Part shown: positions 17,262 through 28,267 of the stretch, in pieces
Layout of the letters: every line of letters begins with the position of its first letter
How positions within the stretch are numbered: the stretch's first letter is position 1
Made by a program: the position numbers and the translations under genes
The notes under the pieces: generated by a model
What the model was told of the DNA's origin: nothing
Database searches by the model: none
The model's input: only the letters and a program-made list of their open reading frames with translations
Source of the DNA: Opitutia bacterium
Lineage (GTDB): Bacteria; Verrucomicrobiota; Verrucomicrobiia; Opitutales; UBA953
Direction: 5' to 3'
Length of the DNA: 57,854 nucleotides
Assembly: GCA_003569165.1 (NCBI GenBank)
Contig: BGOI01000012.1
Span: forward strand, 1 to 57,854

Positions 17262-17379
17262 GGGTAGGGGCGCCACGGCGTGGCGCCCGTGGACGGACAG
17301 ACGTTAACTGGTCCGATTGTTTGCCCGGCTCATCGATTCTATCTCGGCGAACGGACGCGACGCAGTCGCGCCCCTACCC
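17262..17379. repeat. Paired hairpins bounded by GGGTAGGGG and CCCCTACCC
   Basis: The left hairpin GGGCGCCAC-GGC-GTGGCGCCC (17268-17288) is perfect. The right hairpin GGACGCGAC-GCA-GTCGCGCCC (17353-17373) has one mismatch. Outer ends GGGTAGGGG (17262-17270) and CCCCTACCC (17371-17379) are inverted copies. It belongs to the same family of intergenic palindromes as the 56-base elements, with different cores. The 17176-17469 spacer holds nothing else except a terminator. Confidence 0.7.
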
Positions 17380-17381
17380 AT

Positions 17382-17406
17382 AAAAAGCCGCCTGGGTGGG
17401 CGGCCT
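17382..17406 (-). terminator. Terminator for the autotransporter gene
   Basis: On the reverse strand GGCCGCC and GGCGGC pair across a short loop and run into TTTTTATG. It lies 64 bases beyond the stop codon of the autotransporter. Confidence 0.7.
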
Positions 17407-17469
17407 CTCTTGATCCTTGTCACCGTGTCACCTTGCCCACGTGTCCCCTCGCGAAGCAAAGCTTCGCGC

Positions 17470-19502
17470 TCAGAACGCCCGACGGATACTCAGGGCGGCG
17501 GAGACGTCCGAGGACGGGCCGATGCCGGCGGCATGGACGGAGAAGTTCAGGAGCGTGTCGGCGGAGAGCTTGTGGTCGATGTCGAAGCCGAAGCGTGCCT
17601 GGTCGGCGGTCGGTGCGATGCCCGCGGCGGTCAGCGTACCCATCGTGGAGCTGGTGGCGGTGAGGCCGTCACCCGCGTCGTCGAAGCGGTGGATCCACTC
17701 GGCGGTGAAGAGCAGGGTGGTGCTGGGCGTGGCGACGTACTTGGCGGTGACGCCGAGGCGGCCTTCCTGCGCGGTGTGTTCCTGAGCGCCGAAGCTGGCC
17801 GGGAACGAGCCACCGGTTTCCGCATAGGCGTCGGCGGTCGTGCGGGTGGCGGTGTATGAGATGAAGGGCGTCGCGGAGACGGCGCTGATGAACTTCTGGG
17901 CCGGGCCGTCGAGACGGAGGCGGGCGCTGGAAGTCTTTAGGCCGGTGCTGCCGCGGGAGGTGTCGGTGCCGCTGCCGGTCACATAGCCACGGGTGGTGTC
18001 GGCGTCGTAGTTGCCGTGAACGAGCACGAGCGACACGATGCTTTCCTTATCGGCGAGGCGATAGTCGGCTTCGGCGAGGAGATAGTTGCCGGAGATATGG
18101 GCGTTGCCGCCGAAGAGTAGGTCCTGGTTGAGCGAGGCATGGCCTGCGGCGACGCCGAGGACGAAGTCGCCGTACGTCTGGCTCACGCCGATCTCACCCG
18201 AGGTCATGTGGCGGTTGGACTGACGGGAGGACGTGCCGAAATCGCCGGTGGCCCAGACTTGGCTCTGCTTGCCCATGTTGTCGTAGGACATCAGCGGGCG
18301 ATGGTGGGCGCCTTCGAGGGGCTGCGAATTCAGGCTAGTCGTCATCGCGAGGACGCTACCTGGTCCATTGAGGGAGCGGAGCCACTCATCGGCATCGAGC
18401 ATCGTCTGGTTGGCATAGACGAACGCGTGGCGGAAGGCGCCGCCGGGCGTGATGCGCGAGTAGCCCACAATCACCGTGCCGTCGGCGGAGACGCCGGTGG
18501 CGTCGGACTCATCGCCCGTGCCGAGGAAGCCGAGGCCGGTCATCACGCCGGACTGATGGACGAAGGCTTCCGATTGGCCTGAGCTATTCTGGCTCTGACC
18601 GACGATCACCGAGCCGTCGAGGTTGATGGCTCGAGCGATTGACCACCCGCCGAGATTACCGAGGGCTGTCGTGCTACCTGCCCCGGCAAGGGTGTGCTTG
18701 AAAGCCTGCGCATCGCTGAGTGAGGCATTCAAAAAAGCCATCCCCACGGCGACGGCGCCGTCGCCCGAGATAGCCGTCAGTTGGGTGAGCGACAGGCCGG
18801 CGCTAGCGAACGCCGGGACATTCGCGGCGGCGTCGACGGTCGTCAGCGTGCTCGTGCTGATTTTATAGACGAAGCCTAATGCATAATTTGGGGCCGAGCT
18901 GAGATCGCTATCGGCCACCGTGCCGACCACTTGGTTGCCATCGGCCGAGACACCGTTGGCGAAGGAATAAACGAGCGACCAAGTGGAGAAGGGTGCGCCA
19001 ACGAAGGCGCCCGATAAACTCGTGAGGGTGGCGCTTTGGAAGTAGAAGGCCTCGTATACTCCGCTGGTGGAACCAAACCCGCTGCCGACAATCGTACCGC
19101 CGTTGGCGGAGACACCGCGGGCGCTCGAGAGCAGGAACAATGGAGTTAGAATGGAGTCCAGTTGCGTGGCGGTCGTGCCGGTCCAGGAGACGGCCTGCTC
19201 GGCTCCGGTGAAGTCAATGGAGGTGCCGACGATCAGTGAGCCGTTGGATGAAGCGGCGGTCGCCCAGGAGGCGGAGCCCCCGGAAAGGTTATTAAGCTGC
19301 GTGTAGGCGCCACCGACAATCTTGTAGGCCTTGGCGCCCCACCGATGTTGGAGCGACCGACGGAGACCAGGCCGTCGCTGGAAACGCCATTGGTCCACGT
19401 GCTATTGCTCGGGCTGGCCGCCGGATGGATATCGGTGAAGCCGGCGGCGTGAAGGGCGGCCGTGGCCGCGGCGAGAAGGGTGAGTTTCGAGAGGGTGCGC
19501 AT
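17470..19502 (-). CDS. HAF-repeat autotransporter (type V secretion), one frame break
   Basis: A protein of about 677 residues. It has a signal peptide (MRTLSKLTLLAAATAALHAAG), then repeated motifs of the form GVSADGTVIVGYS, GVSANGGTIVGSG, GVSADGNQVVGTV and AINLDGSVIVGQS that mark extracellular HAF repeats. These predict a beta-propeller-like passenger. From about residue 380 an autotransporter barrel follows (WATGDFGTSSRQSNRHMTSG, ISGNYLLAEADYRL) and ends in the terminal Phe (SIRRAF) expected of an outer-membrane barrel. One lost base at about 19340 separates the signal peptide from the rest. Adhesin or surface-display function is typical, but the ligand is unknown. Confidence 0.87.
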
Positions 19503-19518
19503 ATAGAAAGGTGGGTGC

Positions 19519-19539
19519 GGTTAGCGGTTGGCGGTTGGG
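19519..19539. repeat. ACCGCYA heptad repeat, copy 3 (reversed)
   Basis: The reverse complement reads CCCAACCGCCAACCGCTAAC, again preceded by TTTCC. It lies 17 bases before the autotransporter start codon, the same kind of position as copy 2 before bioB. Confidence 0.65.
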
Positions 19540-19614
19540 AAAGACAGGGCGGGGTGGGCGACTAGTGATATTCTTTGCTGTTCCAGGAGACGGGCAAGCC
19601 GTAAGCCCCCGTCG

Positions 19615-20631
19615 TCAGCGCTCGTAGGGGTCGTAACGGGTCAGTTCCACTCCCTCCGTGCCGGGGGGCGGCTGCAGTAGGTTACGTTTCCGGTCGAGGA
19701 CCAGCCGTCGGTCATCCGCCACCGGATTGTAATAATAGCGGAAGGTGATCGCCCCATAGCCACATCGAATCGCCCCTTGGATCTTGGCGTAATTCGCGGA
19801 GATCACTCTTCCATCCGGCCCGAGCTTCGTGCGGACCCGCAGATAGTAGCCGACATAGTCATCCTGAAAACTCGGATAGGGTAGAGTCGCGTAAGGGATT
19901 TCAAGGACGGAGGTATAGCCCTCGGCGGGCGCGAGGGCGGGCATCTTCAGCTGGCAGTAAGGCCAGAAGGCGGGCGAGCGCATGATACCGTCGCCTGGTT
20001 GACCGCAGCTGACCTTGGTGGTGCCGCGGTAGGCGCCATAGGTGGCGTTGAACTCGGCTTCGGAGAAACGAGCGTGGTCCTTGTCCTTCCGGAACTGTGC
20101 GATCGTCTCATCGGACTCGGTCCAGCCGACCTGCTCGCCGTCGTTCCAGAAGCGGATGTCCGCGATCCGCCCGCGCCCCCAAGGGGCGACGACATCCCCG
20201 GTTGCGAAATCGAAACCAACCCATGTCTTCCTCGGCAAGGTGCCGTTCAGCGTGCGGAGGTGCACTTCTTTGTAGCATAGGGGGATCGCATCGGCTTCGC
20301 GCGGCAGGGTGATACGGTGCGCAAGATCCGAAGGCACTTTCCCTAAGCCGTGGATTTCGGTGACATCCGCGGCGAAGTAGCCCGGCTTCGCCGCCCGCAG
20401 GCGTTCCAGGCACATCTCTTCGCCGGCCTGAAACCGGAAGACGCCGTGTTCGTCCGTCTTTCCTTCAAGCGTGCGCATGCTGGCGAGCCGCGGATCGTTC
20501 ATCCGGCCGAACAATGCCGACACGGCGACGCCATGGATCGGGCGGTCTGATTCATCCATGACGGTCAGCGTGTAATCCCGAGCCGCCAGCGAAAGCGCGA
20601 GAAGCGGCAACAAAGACAGATGGGTTTTCAT
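19615..20631 (-). CDS. Secreted protein with Ig-like (carboxypeptidase-regulatory-like) N-terminus
   Basis: A 338-residue protein. Residues 1-17 form a signal peptide (MKTHLSLLPLLALSLAA). Residues about 20-100 look like a transthyretin/carboxypeptidase-regulatory-like fold: YTLTVMDESDRPIHGVAVSALF, then GKTDEHGVFRFQAGEE. The remaining 240 residues (including TWVGFDFATGDVVAPWGRG and FRYYYNPVADDRRLVLDRKRN) belong to no family I recognise. Its ATG overlaps the stop of the upstream hydrolase gene as ATGA, so the two are made together and are probably both exported. The last 240 residues being well ordered suggests a real domain rather than linker. Confidence 0.6.
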   Translation of the reverse strand: MKTHLSLLPLLALSLAARDYTLTVMDESDRPIHGVAVSALFGRMNDPRLASMRTLEGKTDEHGVFRFQAGEEMCLERLRAAKPGYFAADVTEIHGLGKVPSDLAHRITLPREADAIPLCYKEVHLRTLNGTLPRKTWVGFDFATGDVVAPWGRGRIADIRFWNDGEQVGWTESDETIAQFRKDKDHARFSEAEFNATYGAYRGTTKVSCGQPGDGIMRSPAFWPYCQLKMPALAPAEGYTSVLEIPYATLPYPSFQDDYVGYYLRVRTKLGPDGRVISANYAKIQGAIRCGYGAITFRYYYNPVADDRRLVLDRKRNLLQPPPGTEGVELTRYDPYER

Positions 20632-23254
20632 CGGAGCGCGGCGAAATTGATCATATGCGTGAAAAGCGGGGCTACATAGGGCAGCGCGACGTTCTTGTAG
20701 TCGCTGTGCAGCCATCGTCCCGCGAGGCGGGTGGCTTCATGGCCTTCGGTCGGCCATTGTCCGGGGTCGGTCCGCCCGAGCGCCTCCAGGTCGAAATTCG
20801 CGACCTGGAGGCCGTTGCCGGTGGAGGGCACCGGTGCCGCGCCGGCGGCGAAGGTCATCGCGGGGATGGCGCGGGCAAGCAGGTCGTAGCGCATGTTGGC
20901 GCAATCGAGGATCGGCGAGGGCGCGAGCAGGCGCGGTCCGCGCAGGACGCCTTCGTTGGGCGGACGGAAGAAGGGATCCTGGGCCAGTTGGGCGGTGGTG
21001 ATGCGGTCGGCGGTCGGCGGGTCCATCCGTTCAAAGTGTCCGCCTGCGTTCTTGGTCGGCCCGCCGGGGACGTAGCGACCTCGCCATGCCGGATTGAAGC
21101 CCCATCCTCCTTGGGTCCTTTCCATGGCGATCGCCGCGATGGAGCGGCTCCATCCGACGCCCTTGAGCAGTTCCTGCGTCTTCCAGACGCCGTAGTCGAC
21201 GGCGCGGCCAGACCAGAGAGACGCGAGGACCGAGGCGGAGGTCGTGCTCCGCGGGCAGTTGGTGACGTCTTCTCCGGGAGAATAGAAGTTTGTCGCTATC
21301 CCGAGCATCCGCACGCGCGCAAAGCAAAGTTCCCAGGTGATCGTGCGGCGGAAGTCGCCGGGCACGAAGAGCTTCGCCCAGTCGGCGGCGTAGAGTTTCC
21401 GCCCATAGGGCCGCCAATCCTCCTCGGTCATCTCCATGGCTTGAGCCTGGGCGTGGTTGCTCCCCGTGAGCGCCTCGATCGGCAGCGCGGCGTTGAGCAG
21501 GAAATAGCGCGCGGGCGTGAAGCCGGCCCCTGCACCGCCTGGCTTGCGACGATATTCCCCAAGCTATGCCCGATGAGGGTCGTCCGAGAAGCGTCGAGGA
21601 ATCCCAGCGCCTTCGGACTTCGTCGCCGGTCTGGAACGCATGGTAGACCGCCTTGTGATAGTCCAACCCGGTATCGCCGTTCCAGGTGAGGCCGACGAAC
21701 CGCGCCTTACTGCCGAGGACATGGAGGCGCTTGAACGTTTCCGCATGCCAGCCGCGGGCCCCGTCGGCGGGTACGTTGTAGCCATGGATTAGTACCACCC
21801 AACGACCGTTCGTCTCGCTGTCGGGCAAGCCGGGGGGCTCGTTGGTCTGCTGCGGTCGGGCGACCTTTCTGACCGCGGCAGGGCGGGGGCCGGAATAATC
21901 GCACGGCACGCGCGTGAGGTTCACGTGACGATACATCGACTCGACAGGCACGATGGACAAGGGCTGCTCCAGGGTGGCGACCGCCTTGTCGGCTTTACGT
22001 ATCTCCAGGCGCAACGGCTGCCGGCTGACCTTGGCTCCTTCGAGGAGGATGACGCCGTGCCCGCTTGAAGTGATGTGGTCGATGAACGAGGCCCGGAATC
22101 TCGATGCGACCCTCCGCGTCAGGCTTTAGGAGCTGTGCGGCCGTGACCGCCTCATTCAGCCTAGGACCAAACGCTTTCAACTGCGGGTCGCGATGGATGG
22201 CCCCAGCCTTCGACGGAGTGAGACTGGTCAGCGCGATCTGGACCGCTCGCTCGGGGTGGGTTTACGTAGTAGCGGAATCCATCGGACGGGCGAAGTAGTC
22301 CAGTGAGGTGCGACAGGTTCAGGTTGATAGGCAGGAAATCGACGAGGTCGCTCATGCCATCGATGCCCGCTGCGCGAAGTCAGCTTGCCCCGAAGGTCGT
22401 CCGGGCACGTCAGAACGCTTCTGGTATTCTCCTTGGTCATCATCGTCATTGATCCAATGGCGGATCGGCTTACCGCCTGCCGGTCTCTCGTTGCCGCCGA
22501 TGGTTCCGTCGCGATCGACATCAGCCTCGAGGCCCACTGGCGCGGCTATGAAATCGGCCAGCGAATAATCCAGATTCCCATCTCCTTCCGGAATAAGGCT
22601 CAGTGTGAGCAGCCTTCCCTCGTCGGCTGGCTGCAGTGAGAAGGGTAAGCCCACGTAGCGCCATTCGGTATCCACTGGTACGGGCGTCTTCCATTCGGCT
22701 AGCGTCCTCCCGTCATCACTCCGGACGGAAACGGTGTAACGTTGTTCAATCTCCAATGGGTTCCAGCGCACGTGGTGACGCCAGATGAGCAAGAATGAGC
22801 CGGCCCTTGAGGTCCGACCGGATGACCTCGGCGGCAAGGTTAGGCTGGTTCTCTCCTTGGTAGAAGTAGCGCAAGGAGAAGGTGGCTATCTCTTTGTGGG
22901 CGACGGGGGCGCTGGTAGTTGCCCCTTGTCGTCTCGATGCCAGTAGTTCTTGAACCTTTAATCGTAGCGCAGGATTGGAGGGAAGGGCGTCGTAGCCCTC
23001 GGTGGTAAATTCTTTCGGGTAGTCATGAGGATCGCACGGGTCTGTCCCCTGGATGGTTTCGATCAGATCATCCCAGCCATCGCCATCCGTATCGGTGTCG
23101 TCGGGATTAGTGCCGAGCAGCAGCTCCATTTCGTCATCAAGCCCATCCTCGTCCTCGTCTGCTTCGATAGAGACAAAGACGTTGGAGGAGGCGCGGAAGC
23201 TCCTGGGCAGAGGCACGTGGACAGGATTAATAAAAGGGCGAGACGTATAAGCAT
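20628..23254 (-). CDS. Secreted calcium-repeat alpha/beta hydrolase, heavily frame-broken
   Basis: One gene of about 875 codons spread over all frames by roughly ten single-base losses. It begins with a signal peptide (MLIRLALLLILSTCLCPGASA). Then come thrombospondin-3-type calcium loops (DEDEDGLDDEMELLLG and NPDDTDTDGDGWDDL) and a beta-rich middle (YTVSVRSDDGRTLAEWKTPV, ADVDRDGTIGGNERPAG). A C-terminal hydrolase follows with oxyanion segment WVVLIHGYNVPADGARGW and nucleophile elbow TLIGHSLGNIVASQ, restored after two breaks near 21500-21610. The last 269 residues read cleanly. Lipase or esterase activity is inferred. Real decay cannot be excluded, but every break is a single-base loss, as in nearby essential genes. 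Confidence 0.7.
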
Positions 23255-23445
23255 GGCTCGTCCTAGACTAACGAGCCGGACGAAAAAACAATGAGCGGCG
23301 TATGGGGATTTTATGATGAGTAAGCGCTTGGGTAGGCTGTGGGGAGTGCCCGGGCTGGCTATATGTCCGCGACCTGTCGTTTAAAGTCGGGGGAAAGTGG
23401 TAGGGTCGGTTGACCCCGCAACCGCAGGGGTTATCTGGTGTCTGT

Positions 23446-25993
23446 ATGCGTATGCCCCGTCGCACCTTTTCCTTGGCCGCCCTATGCCTGGCGGCCGCCG
23501 CTGCGCGCAGGTCGGCGACAAGGCCGGCGAAGCCCAGGTACCGATCGTGCCGGCGAACCTGATCCCGCCTTCGCCCCCGCTCACGGCCGAGGAAGCGCTC
23601 CGCAGTTTCAAGGTCGCCCCGGGCTACCGCATCGAGCTCGTCGCCGAGGCCCGCTGGTCCGCCACCCGACGGTCCTGCAGTTCGGCCCCGACGGTCGCCT
23701 CTGGGTCGTCGAGATGACGGGCTACATGGAGAACTTTGACGGGACGACGGAAGACCAGGCGAAGGGTCGCGTGGTCGTGCTCGAGGACACCGATGGCGAT
23801 GGCCGCATGGATAAGCGCACGGTCTTCCTCGATAATATCATCCTGCCTCGCGCACTCATCCTCCATCGCGACGGCGCACTCATCGGTGCCCCGCCGCATC
23901 TCTGGTTCTGCCGCGATACGAACGGCGATGGCAAGGCCGACGAAAAGACCGAGGTCGCGACGGACTTCGGCGTACGCGTCGACCCGGCCCGCCCGCAGCT
24001 CGCCAATCCCGAACGCGCTCCGAATGCGCTGCTCTGGGGGCACGACGGTTGGCTCTACGTCGGCGCCTACACGGCGCGCTTCAAGTTCGACGACGGCAAG
24101 TGGGTCCGCGCCACGAGCAACTTCCGTGGGCAGTGGGGCTTGGCGCAGGATGACTACGGTCGCCTGTATTCCAATAACAACAGCGACCTCTTGCGCGTCG
24201 ACGTCGTCAATTCGGGCTACCTGCTGCGCAACCCCGCCCTCGGCCGCACCACGGGCCTCAACACCAAAGCCGCGGCAGAACAGCTCGTCTGGCCGAACCG
24301 CGTCAACCCGGGCATCAACCGCGGCTACCGGACCGAGATGCTTCGTGACTTCAAACTTAAGGAGTGCACCGCAGCCTGTGGTCCGTGGATCTATCGTTCG
24401 GACCTCTTCCCGGCCGATGCTTATGGTAATGCGTTCATCTGCGAGCCGGCGGGTAATCTCGTGAAACGACTGGTGCTCAATCCCGACAAAGGACTGGTCA
24501 AGGGCACACCATTCTATGACCAACAGGAGTTCGTCGCCTCAACCGACGAGCGCTTCCGCCCCGTCAACGCGCTCACTGGACCCGAAGGCGCCCTCTACCT
24601 CGTGGACATGCATCATGGCGTGATCCAACACCGCATCTCGCTCACGACCTACCTGCGCAAGCAGGGTGAAGATCGCGGCCTCATTGCGCCCCTCCACCTC
24701 GGCCGTATCTGGCGCGTCGTCCCCGAAGGCTATAAGACCACGGCGCTGAATGAGGGCGGCCGCAACGGAGGAATCCGCGCCAACCTTATCGCCGAACTCG
24801 GCAGCGGCAACGAATGGCGTCGCGAGACCGCGCAGCGTCTGCTCGTCGAGAGCGGTGACAAAACCCTCGCACCCGCGCTGACCGCCTTCGGACTCAAGGC
24901 CACCACGGCAATGGGACGCGTGCATGCGCTTTGGACTCAGCATGGACTCAAGGTTACTGACTGGGCGCTCGTCTCGGCTGGCCTGGACGACGCCGATCCG
25001 CGCGTCCGTGCCGCCGCTCTGCGCGTCTCGGAAGGTCTTGTCGCCGGCCCGCATCGCGCTGAAGTCATCGCCCGCTGGAACGAACTCGCCGCGAGCGAAG
25101 CCGTCCCGGAAGTCCAGCTGCAGCTCGTCCTCACGATGGGCGAAGCCAAGGACCTCGCCGTCGACCTTGTCGCCGCCGCGCTAGCGAACCGCGCCGCGGA
25201 GCATATCGCCATCCAGGATGGTTTCATCAGCGGCCTCGCTGGTCGTGAACTCGAGAACTTCGCCGCGGTGCTCAAGCAGCCCGCCGCCTATTCGAAGACC
25301 TTGCCCGCCGCGCTGCTGCGCTGCGTCTTCTCTGAGCGTAAGCCGGAACGCATTGAGCAGGCCCTCGCGATTATCGCCGCGCTGCCGCTGCGGTCGCAGC
25401 AGGTGACTTTGCTCGGTTCGCTCACCGCGCACCCGACCGTCACCGCCAAGCACCCGATCAAGTTTGCTGGCGAGCCATCGGCCCTCGCCAAGCTTTCCAA
25501 GAGCAAGGACGCCACGATGATGAAGGTCCTCGCCTGGTTTAAGAGCACCGTCGTCTGGCCGGGCAAGCCCGGTGTCGTCGTGCCCGTCGTCAAGGCGCTG
25601 ACCAATGAGCAACAGCTCCTCTTTGATTCCGGTAAGCAGACCTTCGCTGGCCTCTGTGCCGCGTGCCATCAGCCGACCGGTAAGGGCCTCGAAGGCCTCG
25701 CGCCGCCCCTCGCCGATTCCGAGTGGGTGCTGGGTGACCCCGAGCGTATCGTGAAGGTTGTCATGCACGGCCTACGCGGCCCGATCAAGGTGAAGGGCGT
25801 GGCTTACAGCTATGATATGCCCGCCGCCGGTTTCCTGACCGATGAGCAGATTGCCGGCGTCCTGACGTATATCCGCCGCGAGTGGGACCATGAGGCCGCA
25901 CCCGTGCCGGTCGACCTCGTGCAGAAGATCCGCGCCGACACCAAGGGCCGGACCGACGCGTGGACGGAGCCGGAGTTACTGAAGGCCAAATAA
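23446..25993 (+). CDS. PVC-type haem-binding dehydrogenase (beta-propeller, HEAT-like, cytochrome c), frame-broken at the 5' end
   Basis: About 850 residues. The signal peptide MRMPRRTFSLAALCLAAAAA starts at 23446. After two single-base losses (about 23500 and 23660) the frame is clean. The N-terminal propeller has the diagnostic VVEMTGYMENFDG, calcium-like loops EDTDGDGRMD and RDTNGDGKAD, and PVNALTGPEGALYLVDMHHG. A helical repeat region covers roughly residues 440-680. A single CAACH haem site (LCAACHQPTGKG) lies in the C-terminal cytochrome c. These proteins are typical of Planctomycetota and Verrucomicrobiota and are thought to oxidise sugars or related compounds in the periplasm. The symporter and aldose epimerase downstream fit carbohydrate use. 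Confidence 0.88.
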
Positions 25994-26019
25994 GAGGACT
26001 GAATGGATGAGAGGCCCTG

Positions 26020-26167
26020 GGTAGGGTCGGGACCGCGTCACGACATAGCTGTCTCTGGGGATGGCTGACCATCCTTGGCCGGCCGCAGCCGTGCACGGAT
26101 GCTCCGGCCCTGCCTTCAGAATGAAGAAGCGATGTAAACCATGTCGTGACGCGGTCCCGACCCTACC
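26020..26167. repeat. Composite palindromic element with 27-base perfect arms around a type A core
   Basis: Arms at 26020-26046 and 26141-26167 are perfect inverted copies of 27 bases, starting GGTAGGGTCGGGACCGCG. Between them lies a diverged type A element (26057-26114). A diverged type B hairpin (GGTAGCAC, GCG, GTGCTGCGCC) follows at 26179-26199. The spacer from 25994 to 26303 (310 bases) contains no gene; these repeats fill it except for the last hundred bases before the symporter. Confidence 0.8.
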
Positions 26168-26303
26168 AATTGCAAATAGGGTAGCACGCGGTGCTGCGCC
26201 CCACCGCAATACACTAATGCTCCGAACTGGTCATATCAGTAAAGGGAACGCGGTTGCCACGCAGGGCGGGGTGAAACAGAAGTAAGCAACCCCTTACCCC
26301 GCC

Positions 26304-28193
26304 ATGCATATTACCTGGATTGATTGGGTCATCGTCGTTGCTTCGATCCTGATCTGCTTTGTACCCGCGCTGTTCCTCGCCAAGCGTTCGAGTGGCAGTA
26401 CGGCCGAGTTCTTCGCCTCGGGCCGCTCGGTGCCGTGGTGGCTCGCCGGTCTTTCGATGGTCGCGACCACCTTCTCGTCCGACACCCCGAATTGGGTGAC
26501 CGAGCAGGTCCGCAAATACGGCGTCGCCGGCAACTGGCAGTGGTGGGCCTTCGTGCTCACCGGCGTGGCCACGGTGTTCTTCTTCGCCCGCCTCTGGCGT
26601 CGCTCGGGCGTCATGACCGACCTCGAGTTCTATGAGCATCGCTACTCCGGCACGGCCGCCTCGGTCGTGCGTGGCTTCCGCGCCATCTACCTCGGTCTGT
26701 TCTTCAATTGTTTCATCATGGGCATGGTCACGTTGGCCGCCTGCAAGATCGCCAATATCCTCTTCGGCATGCCCGCCTTGCAGACCATCGTCGTCTGCGG
26801 GATCCTGAACGTCGTCTTCGCCGCGCACTCCGGCCTCTGGGGTGTCCTGGTCATCGATATGATCCAGTTCTTCATCAAGATGACCGCCGTCTTCGCCGCG
26901 GCTTGGTTCTCGCTCGTCGAGGTCGGCCGCCGTCTGGCCGGCGATGCTAGTGGCTGGACCGGACTGAAGTTACTCGTAGCCGAGCTTTCTACCCGTCAGG
27001 TCGTGACGACTCAAGGCGTGCCGGTGATGTCGGTCTCGGACGGCAAGGGTCAGCCGATCTTGGACATGCTACCGAACTTCACGATGTCGGAGCTGGCGTT
27101 GATGATCTTCATCCTGCCGATTGCCATCAGCTGGTGGGCCAACTGGTATCCCGGCGCCGAGCCTGGCGGTGGTTCCTACATCGCGCAGCGCATGCTGGCT
27201 TCGAAGTCGGAGAAGGATTCCCTCGGTGGCACGCTCTTCTTCAACATCGCCCACTACGTCCTCCGTCCGTGGCCGTGGATCATCACCGCCCTTTGCTCCA
27301 TCATTGTCTACCCTGACCTCGCGGCGATCAAGTCGGCCTTCCCGAACGCCGACCCCGCGCTCATCGGCCATGACTCCGCCTTCCCGGCGATGCTCATGTT
27401 CCTGCCCGTCGGCTTCGTCGGCCTGATGATCGGCGGCCTCATCGCCGCCAACTCTTCGACGATCCTGACGCACCTCAACTGGGGTTCTTCTTACCTCGTG
27501 CACGACTTCTATCGCCGCTTCATGAAGAAGGATGCTTCGGAGGCCCACTATGTGAACGTCGGCCGCCTTTCGACCGTGCTCCTGTACGTCGTCGCCGCGC
27601 TGCTCAGCCTGACCATGTCCTCGGCCCAACAGGCCTTCCAGGTCCTGCTCTCCATCGGCGCCGGTACCGGACTACTGTATGTCGCGCGCTGGTTCTGGTG
27701 GCGTGTCTCCGCCTGGTGCGAAGTCGTCGCCATGGTGATGTCGCTCGTGACCTCGGTGGCCGTGCCGTTCTTCATGCCACACGCGGACTTCGCGACCACG
27801 ACCATCATCCAGGTCGGCCTGACCACGCTGTCGTGGCTCATCACCGCGTATGTCGGCCCGCAGACGGACCGCGCGACGCTCATCAGCTTCTGCCAGAAGG
27901 TAAAGCCCGCGGGCCCCGGTTGGACGGATATTCGCGCTGCGGCTGGCATCAGTGATACCGAGATCGCTCAGGAGAACCGCATCGGCTCCGCCTTCGTCGG
28001 CTGGATCGCCGGGTGCGCGCTGATCTGGGCTTCGCTCTTCGCCATCGGCAACTTCCTCTATTCGTCGGGAGATCCCAAGCGTCTCACCATGGCGTGGGTG
28101 CTCACCGCCGTCACGGTTGTGAGCGGCACCGTCCTCCTCAAGGTCACCCAGCAGCTCTGGGCGGATAGTACGGCGGCAGAGAAGCGGGCGTAA
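26304..28193 (+). CDS. Sodium:solute symporter (SSS family), probably sugar-linked
   Basis: A 629-residue inner-membrane transporter with a dozen or more hydrophobic helices, starting MHITWIDWVIVVASILICFVP. The early block FFASGRSVPWWLAGLSMVATTFSSDTPNWV matches the sodium-binding first helices of SSS transporters such as SglT. Later segments GGLIAANSSTILTHLNWGSSYLVHDFYRRF carry the characteristic Ser/Thr of the second sodium site. Substrate is not readable. Neighbouring sugar-type dehydrogenase and aldose 1-epimerase point to a monosaccharide. The family is clear and the frame clean. Confidence 0.9.
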   Translation: MHITWIDWVIVVASILICFVPALFLAKRSSGSTAEFFASGRSVPWWLAGLSMVATTFSSDTPNWVTEQVRKYGVAGNWQWWAFVLTGVATVFFFARLWRRSGVMTDLEFYEHRYSGTAASVVRGFRAIYLGLFFNCFIMGMVTLAACKIANILFGMPALQTIVVCGILNVVFAAHSGLWGVLVIDMIQFFIKMTAVFAAAWFSLVEVGRRLAGDASGWTGLKLLVAELSTRQVVTTQGVPVMSVSDGKGQPILDMLPNFTMSELALMIFILPIAISWWANWYPGAEPGGGSYIAQRMLASKSEKDSLGGTLFFNIAHYVLRPWPWIITALCSIIVYPDLAAIKSAFPNADPALIGHDSAFPAMLMFLPVGFVGLMIGGLIAANSSTILTHLNWGSSYLVHDFYRRFMKKDASEAHYVNVGRLSTVLLYVVAALLSLTMSSAQQAFQVLLSIGAGTGLLYVARWFWWRVSAWCEVVAMVMSLVTSVAVPFFMPHADFATTTIIQVGLTTLSWLITAYVGPQTDRATLISFCQKVKPAGPGWTDIRAAAGISDTEIAQENRIGSAFVGWIAGCALIWASLFAIGNFLYSSGDPKRLTMAWVLTAVTVVSGTVLLKVTQQLWADSTAAEKRA

Positions 28194-28267
28194 GCGCCCG
28201 CGGGGAAATGCTGGCACGGTGAACCGCTGCGAAGCAGGCGCGGCGAAGTCGCGAGGGGATATGCTGT

